Of a stretch of DNA of 64,000 nt, positions 8,586 to 17,700 are shown in pieces. The stretch comes from Penaeicola halotolerans (lineage in GTDB: Bacteria > Bacteroidota > Bacteroidia > Cytophagales > Cyclobacteriaceae), in contig NZ_JAEAGO010000003.1 in NCBI RefSeq assembly GCF_016464625.1, positions 372,001 through 436,000 of the forward strand. The letters are read 5' to 3'. Every line of letters starts with the position of its first letter. Within the stretch, counting starts at the first letter, position 1. The position numbers and the translations under genes were made by a program. The notes below the pieces were generated by a model. It did no database searches, had not been told where the DNA came from, and was given only the letters and a program-made list of their open reading frames with translations.

Positions 8586-8620
8586 CAGCAAAATTAGACG
8601 AGTGGCTACTAATTTTGCTG
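8586..8620. promoter_or_regulatory. Perfect 12-bp inverted repeat overlapping the promoter of the ABC export operon
   Basis: CAGCAAAATTAG (8586-8597) and CTAATTTTGCTG (8609-8620) are perfect inverted copies with an 11-base spacer. The arm nearest the ABC operon contains TAATTTTG on the minus strand (8596 to 8589), an exact TAnnTTTG -7 element about 37 bases before the ATPase start. The low GC content and absence of a T-run argue against an ordinary terminator for the upstream kinase; an operator is equally possible. Confidence 0.45.
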
Positions 8621-8627
8621 AGAATAC

Positions 8628-9851
8628 TTACGATTTAATCACTGGGATTTTGACGAAAAATGTCGTCCCTTGGTTTTCCTTACTTTCAAAAGTAATCTCT
8701 CCTTTGTGGAGCTCAACACACTTTTTGACGATAGAAAGACCTAACCCTGATCCCTCGATCACACCTACATTGCTTGCCCTGTAGAAGCGATCAAAAAGTT
8801 TGTTTTGATCCTTTTGAGGAATACCTATCCCTTGATCTGATATGGTCGCACTGAGCATTCCATTTTCATAGATTAGTTCAAAGTTCACTTCTCCCTTATC
8901 AGGAGAATATTTACAGGCATTAGAAAGGAGGTTTTCTAAGATTTGATAAAGTAAATCACTGTCTGCATAGACATACTGATCGATATTTTTTGTTTTTAAA
9001 TTGACATGACAAGTACTGGATGCGCCTGTCTTGACAATATCCATGATATCTTGAACGAAACTCCCAAGATGAAGTCGATTAGGGTTAAAATTGACCTTAA
9101 GTGCATCTGCTTTACCAAAAAAGAGCACTCCAGTCAAGAGATTATTCAAGCTTCGAACAGCAGTTTCTATTTTATTAGCATGCTTTTCGATCTTTTCCTT
9201 ACTTTCAAGCCCCTTCTCCGTATAGCGCATGATGAGCTGTGCCGAAGATAAGATCGATGTTAATGGCGTCTTAAATCCATGAGAAACATTAGCCACTATT
9301 CGCGTTTTCAGCTCTCCTAGTTCACGCTCCTTCTCCAAAGATTTCTCCAACTCTTTCTGAGCTTTGATACGCTCTAAGACTTCTTTTTGAAGTTCTTCAT
9401 TAGTTCTCTCCAGATCCGCTGTACGTTCTTTGACCTTTTGATCAAGCTCGTTATTGAGTTTAGTTAGCTCTTTTTCTTTTCGATCTTTGAAGATAGCGGT
9501 CTCGATCACCATAGAGAGCTCGCGCTCATTAAATGGCTTGATCACATAGCCACTTGGATTGAGGGCTGCTACCTTTTGTATAGTCTCGTCATCAGAAGAA
9601 CCAGTCAAGAAAACCACAGGTATGCCATAGTTAGCATTGATGATTTCTGTCGTTTTGATACCATCCATACCACCTGGTAGACCGATATCCATCAAGACCA
9701 GATCAGGCACCTGATCAGATAGGCTATTGAGTGCTCCTTGACCCGTATCCTCTATTCCCGTGATGACATGACCCATCTTTAGAAGAGCCTTTTTCAGAAC
9801 CATCACTGAGACATTATCATCTTCCGTGATTAATATTTTATAAGATTTCAT
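8628..9851 (-). CDS. Receiver-histidine kinase hybrid with altered H-box
   Basis: 407 residues. A receiver domain (about 4-120) has acidic D11/D12, phospho-acceptor Asp55 (LVLMD) and Lys105. A coiled-coil linker (about 122-180) leads to a HisKA-like dimerisation domain with VANVSHGFKTPLTS; His191 is present, but the next residue is Gly instead of the usual Glu/Asp. The HATPase domain is complete: NACKYSPD, DQGIGIPQKD and GSGLGLSIVKK. There is no membrane segment or DNA-binding domain, so it is a soluble relay or reader kinase. It is transcribed divergently from a second receiver-ATPase hybrid 77 bases away. Whether it autophosphorylates is uncertain given Gly192. Confidence 0.85.
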   Translation of the reverse strand: MKSYKILITEDDNVSVMVLKKALLKMGHVITGIEDTGQGALNSLSDQVPDLVLMDIGLPGGMDGIKTTEIINANYGIPVVFLTGSSDDETIQKVAALNPSGYVIKPFNERELSMVIETAIFKDRKEKELTKLNNELDQKVKERTADLERTNEELQKEVLERIKAQKELEKSLEKERELGELKTRIVANVSHGFKTPLTSILSSAQLIMRYTEKGLESKEKIEKHANKIETAVRSLNNLLTGVLFFGKADALKVNFNPNRLHLGSFVQDIMDIVKTGASSTCHVNLKTKNIDQYVYADSDLLYQILENLLSNACKYSPDKGEVNFELIYENGMLSATISDQGIGIPQKDQNKLFDRFYRASNVGVIEGSGLGLSIVKKCVELHKGEITFESKENQGTTFFVKIPVIKS

Positions 9852-9928
9852 TGCTAAAACAAAATGTGAAATGTAGCTTTAAAAAGCATAGAAATTAAAG
9901 ATAGAGCTATTTTTAAAAATTCAGCTTA

Positions 9929-11035
9929 ATGAAAAAGAAAATTTTAGTAATCGAAGACAACGAATCATTAAGAGAAAACATAGTTGAAATTCTATCTAGA
10001 GAAAATTTCGATGTGAAGTCTGCTGTCAATGGCAAAGTGGGCCTTGATCTCGCCAAAAGCTATCTCCCTGATCTGATCGTGTGTGACATCATGATGCCAG
10101 AAATGGACGGCTATGAAGTCCTAAGTGCTATCAAAAAATCTAATGCAACTGCCCTCATCCCATTTATCTTTTTGACTGTCAAAAATACTATGGCAGACCT
10201 AAGAATAGGTATGGGGTTGGGTGCGGATGACTACATCACTAAGCCTTTTAATATAGACGATCTTTTATCTTCAGTAAAAACCAGACTTAACAAACTCGAA
10301 ACTATCAAAGAAAATGAGGGTAAGGAGCTCGCTTCATTCAAGAAAAAAGTAGGGATTCCAATCACTTCTAAAATAGATGGACCTGCGAAAAGCATCAGTC
10401 ATTTGACAGATTTTATCCTCAAACAATACCTCGAGCTAGACAAAGAAGAAATCGCAGAAATAGTATCCCTCATCCGAACAACAGCCAACAACTTAAGCGA
10501 TGTCGTTCGCAAAACGCTATATTATTACAAATTAGAAAGTCTGAAAAACAATGAATCTGAACTCTCTAAATATAAAATTGAGGTAACGGATTCGATAAAA
10601 AGAATCATCGAAGAATCTGCCATAGCCACTGGCGAAAAATACCATCGAGTAAACGATCTTTTCTTTCACCTAGAAAATGGAGAAATTAATTTCCCTGAAG
10701 AATTTTTCAAGCTAATCGTACACGAATTGATAGATAATGCTTTCAAGTATTCAAGTAAAAGAACTCAGATAAAGATAATCGGTGAGCAAGGAAAAGATGC
10801 GTACTATCACTTGACCATACAAGATGAGGGTGTCGGCATGACTGCTGAAAATATTGCCAAAATAGCTGCTTATGCGCAGTTTGAACCTAATAATTTACAT
10901 ACTTCAGGTCTTGGCTTAGGACTTTATATAGCACAAGGTTTTGTCGAGATTTTTGGAGGAGAAATTGAAATCAAGAGTAAACCCGGTATTGGCAGCATTT
11001 TCAAAATAGCACTTCCGCTCAATGGTCAGTCTTAA
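9929..11035 (+). CDS. Receiver-HATPase hybrid lacking the kinase histidine
   Basis: 368 residues. The N-terminal receiver (1-120) is canonical: acidic E9/D10, Asp53 in VCDIMMPEMDGYE, Thr83 in FLTVK and Lys105. Then comes a helical region that aligns with a HisKA domain, but the H-box reads TSKIDGPAKSI: Ser147 stands where the phospho-accepting His would be. The HATPase domain looks intact, with HELIDNAFKYS, DEGVGM and GLGLGLYIAQGFVEIFGGEIEI. It may bind ATP without classical autophosphorylation, acting as a partner or allosteric regulator. It is divergent from the other hybrid and its 3' end overlaps the convergent glycosyltransferase gene by 17 bases. Confidence 0.82.
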   Translation: MKKKILVIEDNESLRENIVEILSRENFDVKSAVNGKVGLDLAKSYLPDLIVCDIMMPEMDGYEVLSAIKKSNATALIPFIFLTVKNTMADLRIGMGLGADDYITKPFNIDDLLSSVKTRLNKLETIKENEGKELASFKKKVGIPITSKIDGPAKSISHLTDFILKQYLELDKEEIAEIVSLIRTTANNLSDVVRKTLYYYKLESLKNNESELSKYKIEVTDSIKRIIEESAIATGEKYHRVNDLFFHLENGEINFPEEFFKLIVHELIDNAFKYSSKRTQIKIIGEQGKDAYYHLTIQDEGVGMTAENIAKIAAYAQFEPNNLHTSGLGLGLYIAQGFVEIFGGEIEIKSKPGIGSIFKIALPLNGQS

Positions 11036-12257
11036 AAACAATCATGTTTGATTTGATCAAGTCTACTATACGATACAAAGTGGCTACAAAATAGGAAACT
11101 AACCGTTTTAACCTTGAAACAACTCCATAAGAAAGCGCAAAAATGGGTAAATAAAGTAGCGTAACCATGGACTCACGATCCTTTGCTACGATCAGGCTGT
11201 ATAGACTCCAAATAACCGCTAGATAGAGTACATAAAAGAGGTAAATCATCCCTATCAAAAAAGGAAGAATCGCTGAACTAGATATGATAAGTCCTATCAC
11301 AAAAATCAACCACAACAAATCAAAGAAATACTGCGCAAATATCTCCAAAACCACCTGAATCATCATTTTGAAACTAAAGTCTGACTTAGGCAAAAGCATC
11401 CCTATGTATTTATCAAATGCCCTCAAAAATGATTGTGATCTAATGGGTATAAAACCTTTACTCTGTGACCTGACTCGAGGATCAAATGTCACATGATAAC
11501 CAATTTTTGATAGTTTCAAACCGATAGCTCCATAGGAAGCAGTATGCACATCCCAGCCTCCTACTCGATGAAGTAGCACCTTGCGATACAACACCAAACT
11601 GCTAGGATTTCCAGCCCATATACCTAAGTATGATCGTACGTATATACTGATATCTGCCGTTCGATTGGCAAGTCGATAGAGATGCTTCTCAAAAGTATTT
11701 GCCTCGAAATCAATTTGACCTGCTATAGCTCCCAAAGAATCATCTGCTCTCAAGTGGTCAAGCATGATCTTTATAGCCTCAGCATCTACAGAACGTGTAT
11801 GATGATCTAGCGTCAACACATATTCTCCAGTACAGAAGTTCAGTGCATAATTTAGACATGCTTCCGAAGAGATGTTTTCATCGAGAAAATGTAAATCATT
11901 TATCCAACCCTTCTGCTTTAAATTGCGGTAGGATCCCTTTACGGCATCTGATACACCATGACCTATCATGATCGTCTCTATATGCTCATGACTTTGCTTA
12001 CTCAATGAGTATAACAACCCTTGTATTTGATCTATATTGCCATTACCCAATATAATGACCGATACTTTATCGCTAGATGGAGAAAATAGGCGAGACTTAG
12101 TTTTTAAAATACGTTCAGATACGATGGCTCTATATGCCAAAGTGTAAATCATTAGAATACCAAGAGGCAGCTCTATGTAATAGATAAACCACAAAGATTG
12201 GGAAATCGAGGTCTGACTGATGAAACTTATCAGTTCAAAAATCGCTTCAGTGATCAT
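11019..12257 (-). CDS. Membrane family-2 glycosyltransferase-like protein with degenerate active site
   Basis: 412 residues. An N-terminal hydrophobic helix (about 23-46) precedes a GT-A-like domain starting KVSVIILGNGN (64-74). Three or four C-terminal hydrophobic segments (about 300-375) follow, resembling processive polysaccharide synthases such as Alg8. Several key motifs are not recognisable. The expected DxD is LTLDHHTR (Asp151-His-His), the catalytic TED region after GGWD is TASYGAIGLKL, and no QxxRW is found. It is the last gene of a three-gene operon and overlaps the TackOD1-like gene by four bases. It could be a divergent or inactive synthase subunit; the substrate is unknown. Confidence 0.65.
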   Translation of the reverse strand: MITEAIFELISFISQTSISQSLWFIYYIELPLGILMIYTLAYRAIVSERILKTKSRLFSPSSDKVSVIILGNGNIDQIQGLLYSLSKQSHEHIETIMIGHGVSDAVKGSYRNLKQKGWINDLHFLDENISSEACLNYALNFCTGEYVLTLDHHTRSVDAEAIKIMLDHLRADDSLGAIAGQIDFEANTFEKHLYRLANRTADISIYVRSYLGIWAGNPSSLVLYRKVLLHRVGGWDVHTASYGAIGLKLSKIGYHVTFDPRVRSQSKGFIPIRSQSFLRAFDKYIGMLLPKSDFSFKMMIQVVLEIFAQYFFDLLWLIFVIGLIISSSAILPFLIGMIYLFYVLYLAVIWSLYSLIVAKDRESMVTLLYLPIFALSYGVVSRLKRLVSYFVATLYRIVDLIKSNMIVFKTDH

Positions 12258-13732
12258 TTTACACGGGTGTGTTGATGGATGCTATTGACCAATTCTTGAT
12301 AGTCAGTATCAGCTGAGACTCGATAGCTCTGAGTCAAAATTCTGTTGTCTACATCTTTACCGATCACATCCTCCATGAGAAACTGCGTGCTGGATAGTAA
12401 ACTTGCCAAAGACGCTTTTACCTTATCTACTTGACTATCAGGAGACAATATCAAATAGCACTTATCCTCTAGCATGCAAATCACTTCTTCTGTAGGTAAG
12501 TTACGCTGAATATACAGCGATAACTCTTTAGAAATCTGATCTACCCCCTCACCTAACTTATCGATAGTATCTGGTGAAAATATAAACCTAACTGAAGACA
12601 GTGTACTTTCTAAACCGAGAGAATTGGCACGCTGAACCTCAAGCTTTAGGATAGTCTTAAAAACTGCGTATGAAATAAACCCTTCTAGAACATCTGTATC
12701 TGCATTGACTTTGACCACTCCACTTGTGATGGCTTTGATACCAGCTGGCGTCAAAGAATAATGGTAAACGCTATATTCCTTCAAATCTTCAATCCCAGCA
12801 GTCTCACCGCAATGGTAACAGTAAGTTTGAATCGATGATTCTTGAAACGAATGCTGACAGGCTAGACAAACAGCAGTTTGTGTAGGCTGATCGTGGTCTA
12901 TCCCTATATGCTTTAAAGGCTTAGCACACTTTGGACATACATGTTTCTCTGCAGCTCTAAAAGCTGATAATGGCGCTATATGGCCACAGGAAAAGTGATG
13001 AACTGATGGCTCTACTTTCAGATCAGAGTGACCACATTTTGGACATACTTCCCTGTAATTGATAAAACCCGAATGACATGAATGACAAAGATGCACCTTG
13101 TCCATATAGTCTCTCCATATCCATTTTTGTTCAAAAGCCGCATCCAAAAGTTGACGCTGAATCACAAACTGCTCAGCCCCAAAATGCGCCTCTAAAACAG
13201 GGTAAATGTACCCAGTATGGGAAGTGGAAGAAGGGATCGCTTGGATATTTCTTCCTCTAGAATAATAATATCTCAAGAGCTTGAGCAAAACTCCAGACCC
13301 TTGAAAACTTGTCTCAATTTGATCAAATTTATCTATAGTCGATAGGATCTTATCTATGAGCAATAAATAAGGTTCTATAGAAGTCGTAGCCAAAACTCCA
13401 TCAGCCAGTTCTTCTAAAATTGGACTTACCTTTACAGGTTGTTGATAAAGTAGAAAAACTGGCTTTAGATAAATACGCTCATAATTGGACGACCTGAGCA
13501 GGTTTAAAAACTTAATGCTTGCATCTACTTGCTCACCGTCAAGGATCAAGACTTGATAGGAAACTGTCTCTAAAAGTGTTACTTCACTAAAGTCACTGAT
13601 AAAAAGGACATCTTTATCAAACTGATAAAGGACCATCTTAGCTCCTTTTACGAAAGAGTCATTCGCAGAATCAAGATTTTGATTTGCTATCGATCCATCT
13701 TTGAGTGACACTTTACCTCTCATCACTCGCAA
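12254..13732 (-). CDS. TackOD1-like zinc-ribbon signalling protein with pseudo-receiver and degenerate C-terminal domain
   Basis: 492 residues, no membrane segment. Residues about 33-135 have a receiver-like pattern (LFISDF, YQVLILDG, VFLLYQ) but no clear phospho-acceptor site. The centre (about 215-335) has eleven Cys residues (216, 219, 230, 233, 249, 266, 269, 289, 292, 305, 308) in CxxC pairs, with CPKCGHSD and the end YSLTPAG. This is the architecture I recall for the TackOD1 predicted metal-binding output domain. The C-terminal part (about 345-490) is alpha/beta and may be a degenerate GGDEF; no GGDEF motif is visible. The start overlaps the HlyD-like gene by 20 bases. Likely a cytosolic regulator of the membrane proteins of the operon. 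Confidence 0.65.
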   Translation of the reverse strand: MRVMRGKVSLKDGSIANQNLDSANDSFVKGAKMVLYQFDKDVLFISDFSEVTLLETVSYQVLILDGEQVDASIKFLNLLRSSNYERIYLKPVFLLYQQPVKVSPILEELADGVLATTSIEPYLLLIDKILSTIDKFDQIETSFQGSGVLLKLLRYYYSRGRNIQAIPSSTSHTGYIYPVLEAHFGAEQFVIQRQLLDAAFEQKWIWRDYMDKVHLCHSCHSGFINYREVCPKCGHSDLKVEPSVHHFSCGHIAPLSAFRAAEKHVCPKCAKPLKHIGIDHDQPTQTAVCLACQHSFQESSIQTYCYHCGETAGIEDLKEYSVYHYSLTPAGIKAITSGVVKVNADTDVLEGFISYAVFKTILKLEVQRANSLGLESTLSSVRFIFSPDTIDKLGEGVDQISKELSLYIQRNLPTEEVICMLEDKCYLILSPDSQVDKVKASLASLLSSTQFLMEDVIGKDVDNRILTQSYRVSADTDYQELVNSIHQHTRVK

Positions 13733-14459
13733 TATTTAGATTGATTGCCTTTTGCTTGAATATCAATACTTTATCATCAAAAATAGAAGGATATGCCTCT
13801 TCTAGAGGTTTGATTAAGATCAGCAAATCATCAGCATCGACTTGGACATCAGGTAATTCAAAAGAAAGTTTCTCACCTTCTGAAATTTTCTTTTTCACTT
13901 GCCCCTGTATTATGACCTCGTCTGAAAACTTCAAACTTACCTCATCTCCTATTTCAAAATCATCCTGCTGACTAGGTGTTAAAGTGGCCACTACATAGTG
14001 GTCATCCTGCTCGATCTTGGCCAAAACCTCTCCTCTCAATCCCACTTCATTTACTGCAAAATACAAGTCTTTCAATGACCCTGATACTGGTGATAAGACG
14101 AAAGATCTCTCTGATCGGCTTGTCTCGTCTGATGGAGACTTGGCTACTCTATCTCTCACTTGATCATAAGAATCCATGTATGAAAACAAAGTATCGCCAA
14201 CTTGAACCTGATCTCCCTCAGCTACATAATAGGTCTCTATCCACAAATCAAAAGGAAGTCTGACCTGATGCGTCTTAGAGACTACCCGGCCTTGGGTCTG
14301 ACTAAAAAACACCTCACCTAGATAATAGCTAGAAAAAGTAATGCCTATAGCTAATAAAATCATCAGATAGATCAATCTATCCCAATTGATTTTTCTAGAA
14401 GTCTTTATGTTTGATGCGACATGCGAAGTGAGCTTAGGTCCAAATCTGATATTTCTCAT
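13713..14459 (-). CDS. HlyD-like membrane fusion/periplasmic adaptor protein
   Basis: 248 residues. A short cytoplasmic N-terminus is followed by one membrane helix (about 29-47, LIYLMILLAIGITFSSYYLG). A biotinyl-lipoyl-like half-motif comes next (VRLPFDLWIETYYVAEGDQVQVGDTLFSY), then a second half (VLSPVSGSLKDLYFAVNEVGLRGEVLAKI) and a beta-barrel domain. The usual long coiled-coil hairpin is nearly absent, so it resembles the adaptors of exopolysaccharide secretion (Alg44-type) more than those of drug pumps. First gene of the operon with the TackOD1-like and GT2-like genes. Its leader is about 165 bases long and carries a 12-bp direct repeat. Confidence 0.7.
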   Translation of the reverse strand: MRNIRFGPKLTSHVASNIKTSRKINWDRLIYLMILLAIGITFSSYYLGEVFFSQTQGRVVSKTHQVRLPFDLWIETYYVAEGDQVQVGDTLFSYMDSYDQVRDRVAKSPSDETSRSERSFVLSPVSGSLKDLYFAVNEVGLRGEVLAKIEQDDHYVVATLTPSQQDDFEIGDEVSLKFSDEVIIQGQVKKKISEGEKLSFELPDVQVDADDLLILIKPLEEAYPSIFDDKVLIFKQKAINLNIASDER

Positions 14460-14489
14460 ATTACCTGACCTTAAAGTTTGGAGAAACTG

Positions 14490-14551
14490 TCACTTGAAAA
14501 AGGCATTCTAAATGATCTGATAAGCTTAAAAAAAATCTTTCACTTGAAAAA
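14490..14551. repeat. 12-bp direct repeat spaced 50 bp upstream of the HlyD-like operon
   Basis: TCACTTGAAAAA occurs at 14490-14501 and again at 14540-14551, exactly 50 bp apart (about five helical turns), between the predicted promoter and the first gene of the operon. Such spacing suits a pair of protein-binding sites on one DNA face. No regulator is known to me for this sequence. Confidence 0.4.
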
Positions 14552-14632
14552 CAAGCTTGCATACTGAGATAGCTCTCGCTCAATGAAAGACGAAAAACTT
14601 TTATCATTATTTGAAAATACTTTTTATGTATT

Positions 14633-14660
14633 CAAATATACTACATAAAAAATTCACCAA
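14633..14660 (-). promoter_or_regulatory. Predicted promoter of the HlyD/TackOD1/GT2 operon
   Basis: On the minus strand TTG (14660-14658), 17 bases, then TATATTTG (14640-14633) fits the Bacteroidota pattern. It overlaps the terminator of the upstream sensor kinase gene. The implied 5' leader to the ATG at 14459 is about 165 bases, so a nearer promoter is also possible. Confidence 0.45.
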
Positions 14661-14676
14661 CCTACAGATTGGTGAA
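14645..14676 (-). terminator. Rho-independent terminator of the large sensor kinase gene
   Basis: Minus-strand RNA forms TTCACCAA/TTGGTGAA (perfect 8-bp stem, 8-base loop) followed by a T-run (A-run on the plus strand at 14645-14652). It lies about 50 bases after the kinase stop codon at 14728. Confidence 0.8.
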
Positions 14677-14727
14677 ATAAATTATGAGTTGAGAAAATGT
14701 GATAGGATAAAAAGAGTATTTCAACTC

Positions 14728-17700
14728 TTAAGCTTTAGAAGGTATGATGAGTCTGAATGTACTCCCTTGACCTTTGACTGATGACACCTCGATAGAAGCA
14801 TTGATTAGATCTATCAATCTTTTGGCAATGGACAAGCCAAGCCCTGTGCCCTCATACTTTCTATCAAGCCCCATACTCTCTTGCATGAATGGCTTGAATA
14901 GATTTTTTTGAAACTCCTCACTAATCCCTATCCCAGTGTCCTTGATTTCAATAATGACATTTGCAGCGTTTTCGAATACCTGTACTTGCACCATACCTTC
15001 ATCTGTATATTTGACTGCATTGCCGATCAGATTATTAAGAATCATTTCTAGTAAGTACCTATCTGTTGGGATTTCTATCGGCCTTCTTTCATACTTAGCT
15101 GATAGTAAAAGTCCCTTCTTAAATGCCAATGCTTTCATAGGCACCAGCACCTTAGCGACTATGTCTGTAATATCAAGCAACTCAAACTTAATACTCATCC
15201 TATTTGACTCGATTTTTGACAAATTGAGAATAGCATTGATGGTATCAAGTAGTCTTTCGCTACTTTGAATGATATCATTTAGATTGTCTTTCAGCTCAGG
15301 ATTATGCTCATTTTTCACCAAAAGCAGTTCAGTCATTCCGATGATACCATTGATCGGAGTCCTGATCTCATGAGACATATTAGCCAAGAAATTTGATTTG
15401 AGTCTATTAGACTCTTCTGCACGATCTCTGGCTTCGATCAAGTCTGTTTCATAAGCTTTTCGTTCAGAGACATCTCTGATGACGGACATGACAAGCGGCT
15501 CATCAAAGCCTGGAATCTCCAAGATAGAAATCACCCCTTCTATGTATTTTTCTCCAGAGTGATATGGTGCTAAAGTCTGGAAAGCCACTTTAGCATCTAC
15601 TTCTTTTCTATTTAACTCTGGGATCTGTATGGTTTTCGCGAACTCAGGATCCTTAAATATTATTTGATAAGGCTGACCAATGAGTGCTTGCTCGCTCAAA
15701 CCAGTAAGTTCACAAAAAGAAGGGTTGACAGAAACATAAACTCCATCTACAGTTGAAAGACTGATCGCATCTTGTGTGGAATTCCACACTGCTCTGAATT
15801 GAAGCTCTTTCCCTTGTATCTCTTCTACTTTTTCAGAGATTATATATTTCAATTTTGACTCGTTCTTTTTCTGATTCAAAAGAGAGTTGGTAGCATAGCC
15901 TAGCAATAGGAAAAAACCAATCACACTAAGTAGAAACCAGGTCTGTAGATATACTGGTCGGGCGATTCTGATATTGGCAGATGAGACGACCTCACTCATG
16001 AGGTTATTATCCAAAGAGGCCTTGAGGAAAAACTTATAGTCTCCTGGAGGTAGGTTGGTGTACCTGACAAAATTTTGCTGTGGGATCTCGATCGTCTGCC
16101 AGTCTTGATCATACCCCTCCAACTTATAGTAGTATCTTAGCCTTCGCTCTGAGTCAAATGAGATGACATTGAAGTGAAAATCTAAACTATTCTCTTGATA
16201 TGAAAGTCTTTGATTTTCATTTAGCGGGAAAATAGTCTTCGCATCTGTCTGCATGTATTTGATAGAAACATTAGGACTAGCATCTCCATCTAACTGCTCT
16301 GATGGATCATAAAGTGCTACACCCTTTTCTGTACCTATCAATACCCTTCCTTGACTATCTTCTATCAGTGCAGAGCGATTGACCTCATCGCCTATAAGTC
16401 CGCGAGAACCTGTATAGTGACTGATCCTGTTCTCTACACCTATGACATAAACTCCCCTATCAGTACCGATCCAGATCTCTCCACGTTTGGTTCGCATCAA
16501 AGCATAGACAGGTCTATCTACCGAAAAATCATTTAACCTAAACTCCTTTATTCCTACACCATTGTAAATGAATAGACCGTTTTCATTGCCTAGCAATATC
16601 CCATCATCAGTCTCCAAAAAAGTGTAGCCTTCCATCAAAATCAGTCCATTGTGAATAGTAGGACTCTCTTTGATGTTAATATTTGGACTATGGAGTAGGA
16701 TGATCCTCCCATCTGATAGCACCCCCATCCTTCTGATGAAATTTCTAAAGTTTTCCTGTTGATCATTATATCCAGGAAAGACTATTGGCGTCTCAAAGAG
16801 CCTGTTAAGTTCATTTGGATTATCTACTAGATAGACATTATTTGAGGTGGCTATGTAGAGCTTACCATCTTTATAATCCACAAAAGACACCGGCTCATTA
16901 TTGGCTGGTTTGTGCCAAGTGAGTTGTCTTTTCTGATTTATCCTTCCCAATCCACTATTATTAGCTGAAAACCAAATGACTCCATCGTCATCTTTGACAA
17001 AATTGATGATCCGCTTATCAGCTGATTGACTTGCAATGTCCGATATGAGCTGGCTTTCTTGAACCATCCCATCTTTCATAAACATATAGCCAAAGTTTGA
17101 CCCTAATAAAAATTCATCAGGTCCCAACTCTAAGATCGCACTCACTTCATCATCTATGAGTCCATTGTCCTTATTGAAATACTGAAATCTAAAAGACTGC
17201 AACTTACCGATTCCTCTGGAAGTAGCCATCCAGAGGCTGTTTTCTCTATCAATAAAAAAGTTATTTACATAAGCTGCCTTCATGCTCGTGTAGAGCGAAA
17301 CGAATTTTTTCTCATTAGTGACCAAGTTGTATTTCCGCACATAAGAATTATCAATGTAGTACAACTGATCATCTACCAAACTCAGTTTTGTATACGATCT
17401 GGTATTTAAAAAACTTTTGTAAAACCCTTGATCCAATATCCTGATTAATTCCCCATCTTTAAATTCACCCAACCAATCATTTCCTAAGACATACCATTTA
17501 GCAGATCTTTCATGGATTTTCCAGCTTTTGACAATTGTATTTGGTGTCTTACTTAGATCAAGAAGGGGCTTTGAAAGCTGACCATCTTTGATCTTAAAAA
17601 GCCCCTCATCTGTACCCAAGTACAGTTCTCCTCTATAAAAACTCAGATTTTTAAGAAAATCATTATTACTCACACTTCTATTACTGAGATCTACTCCATA

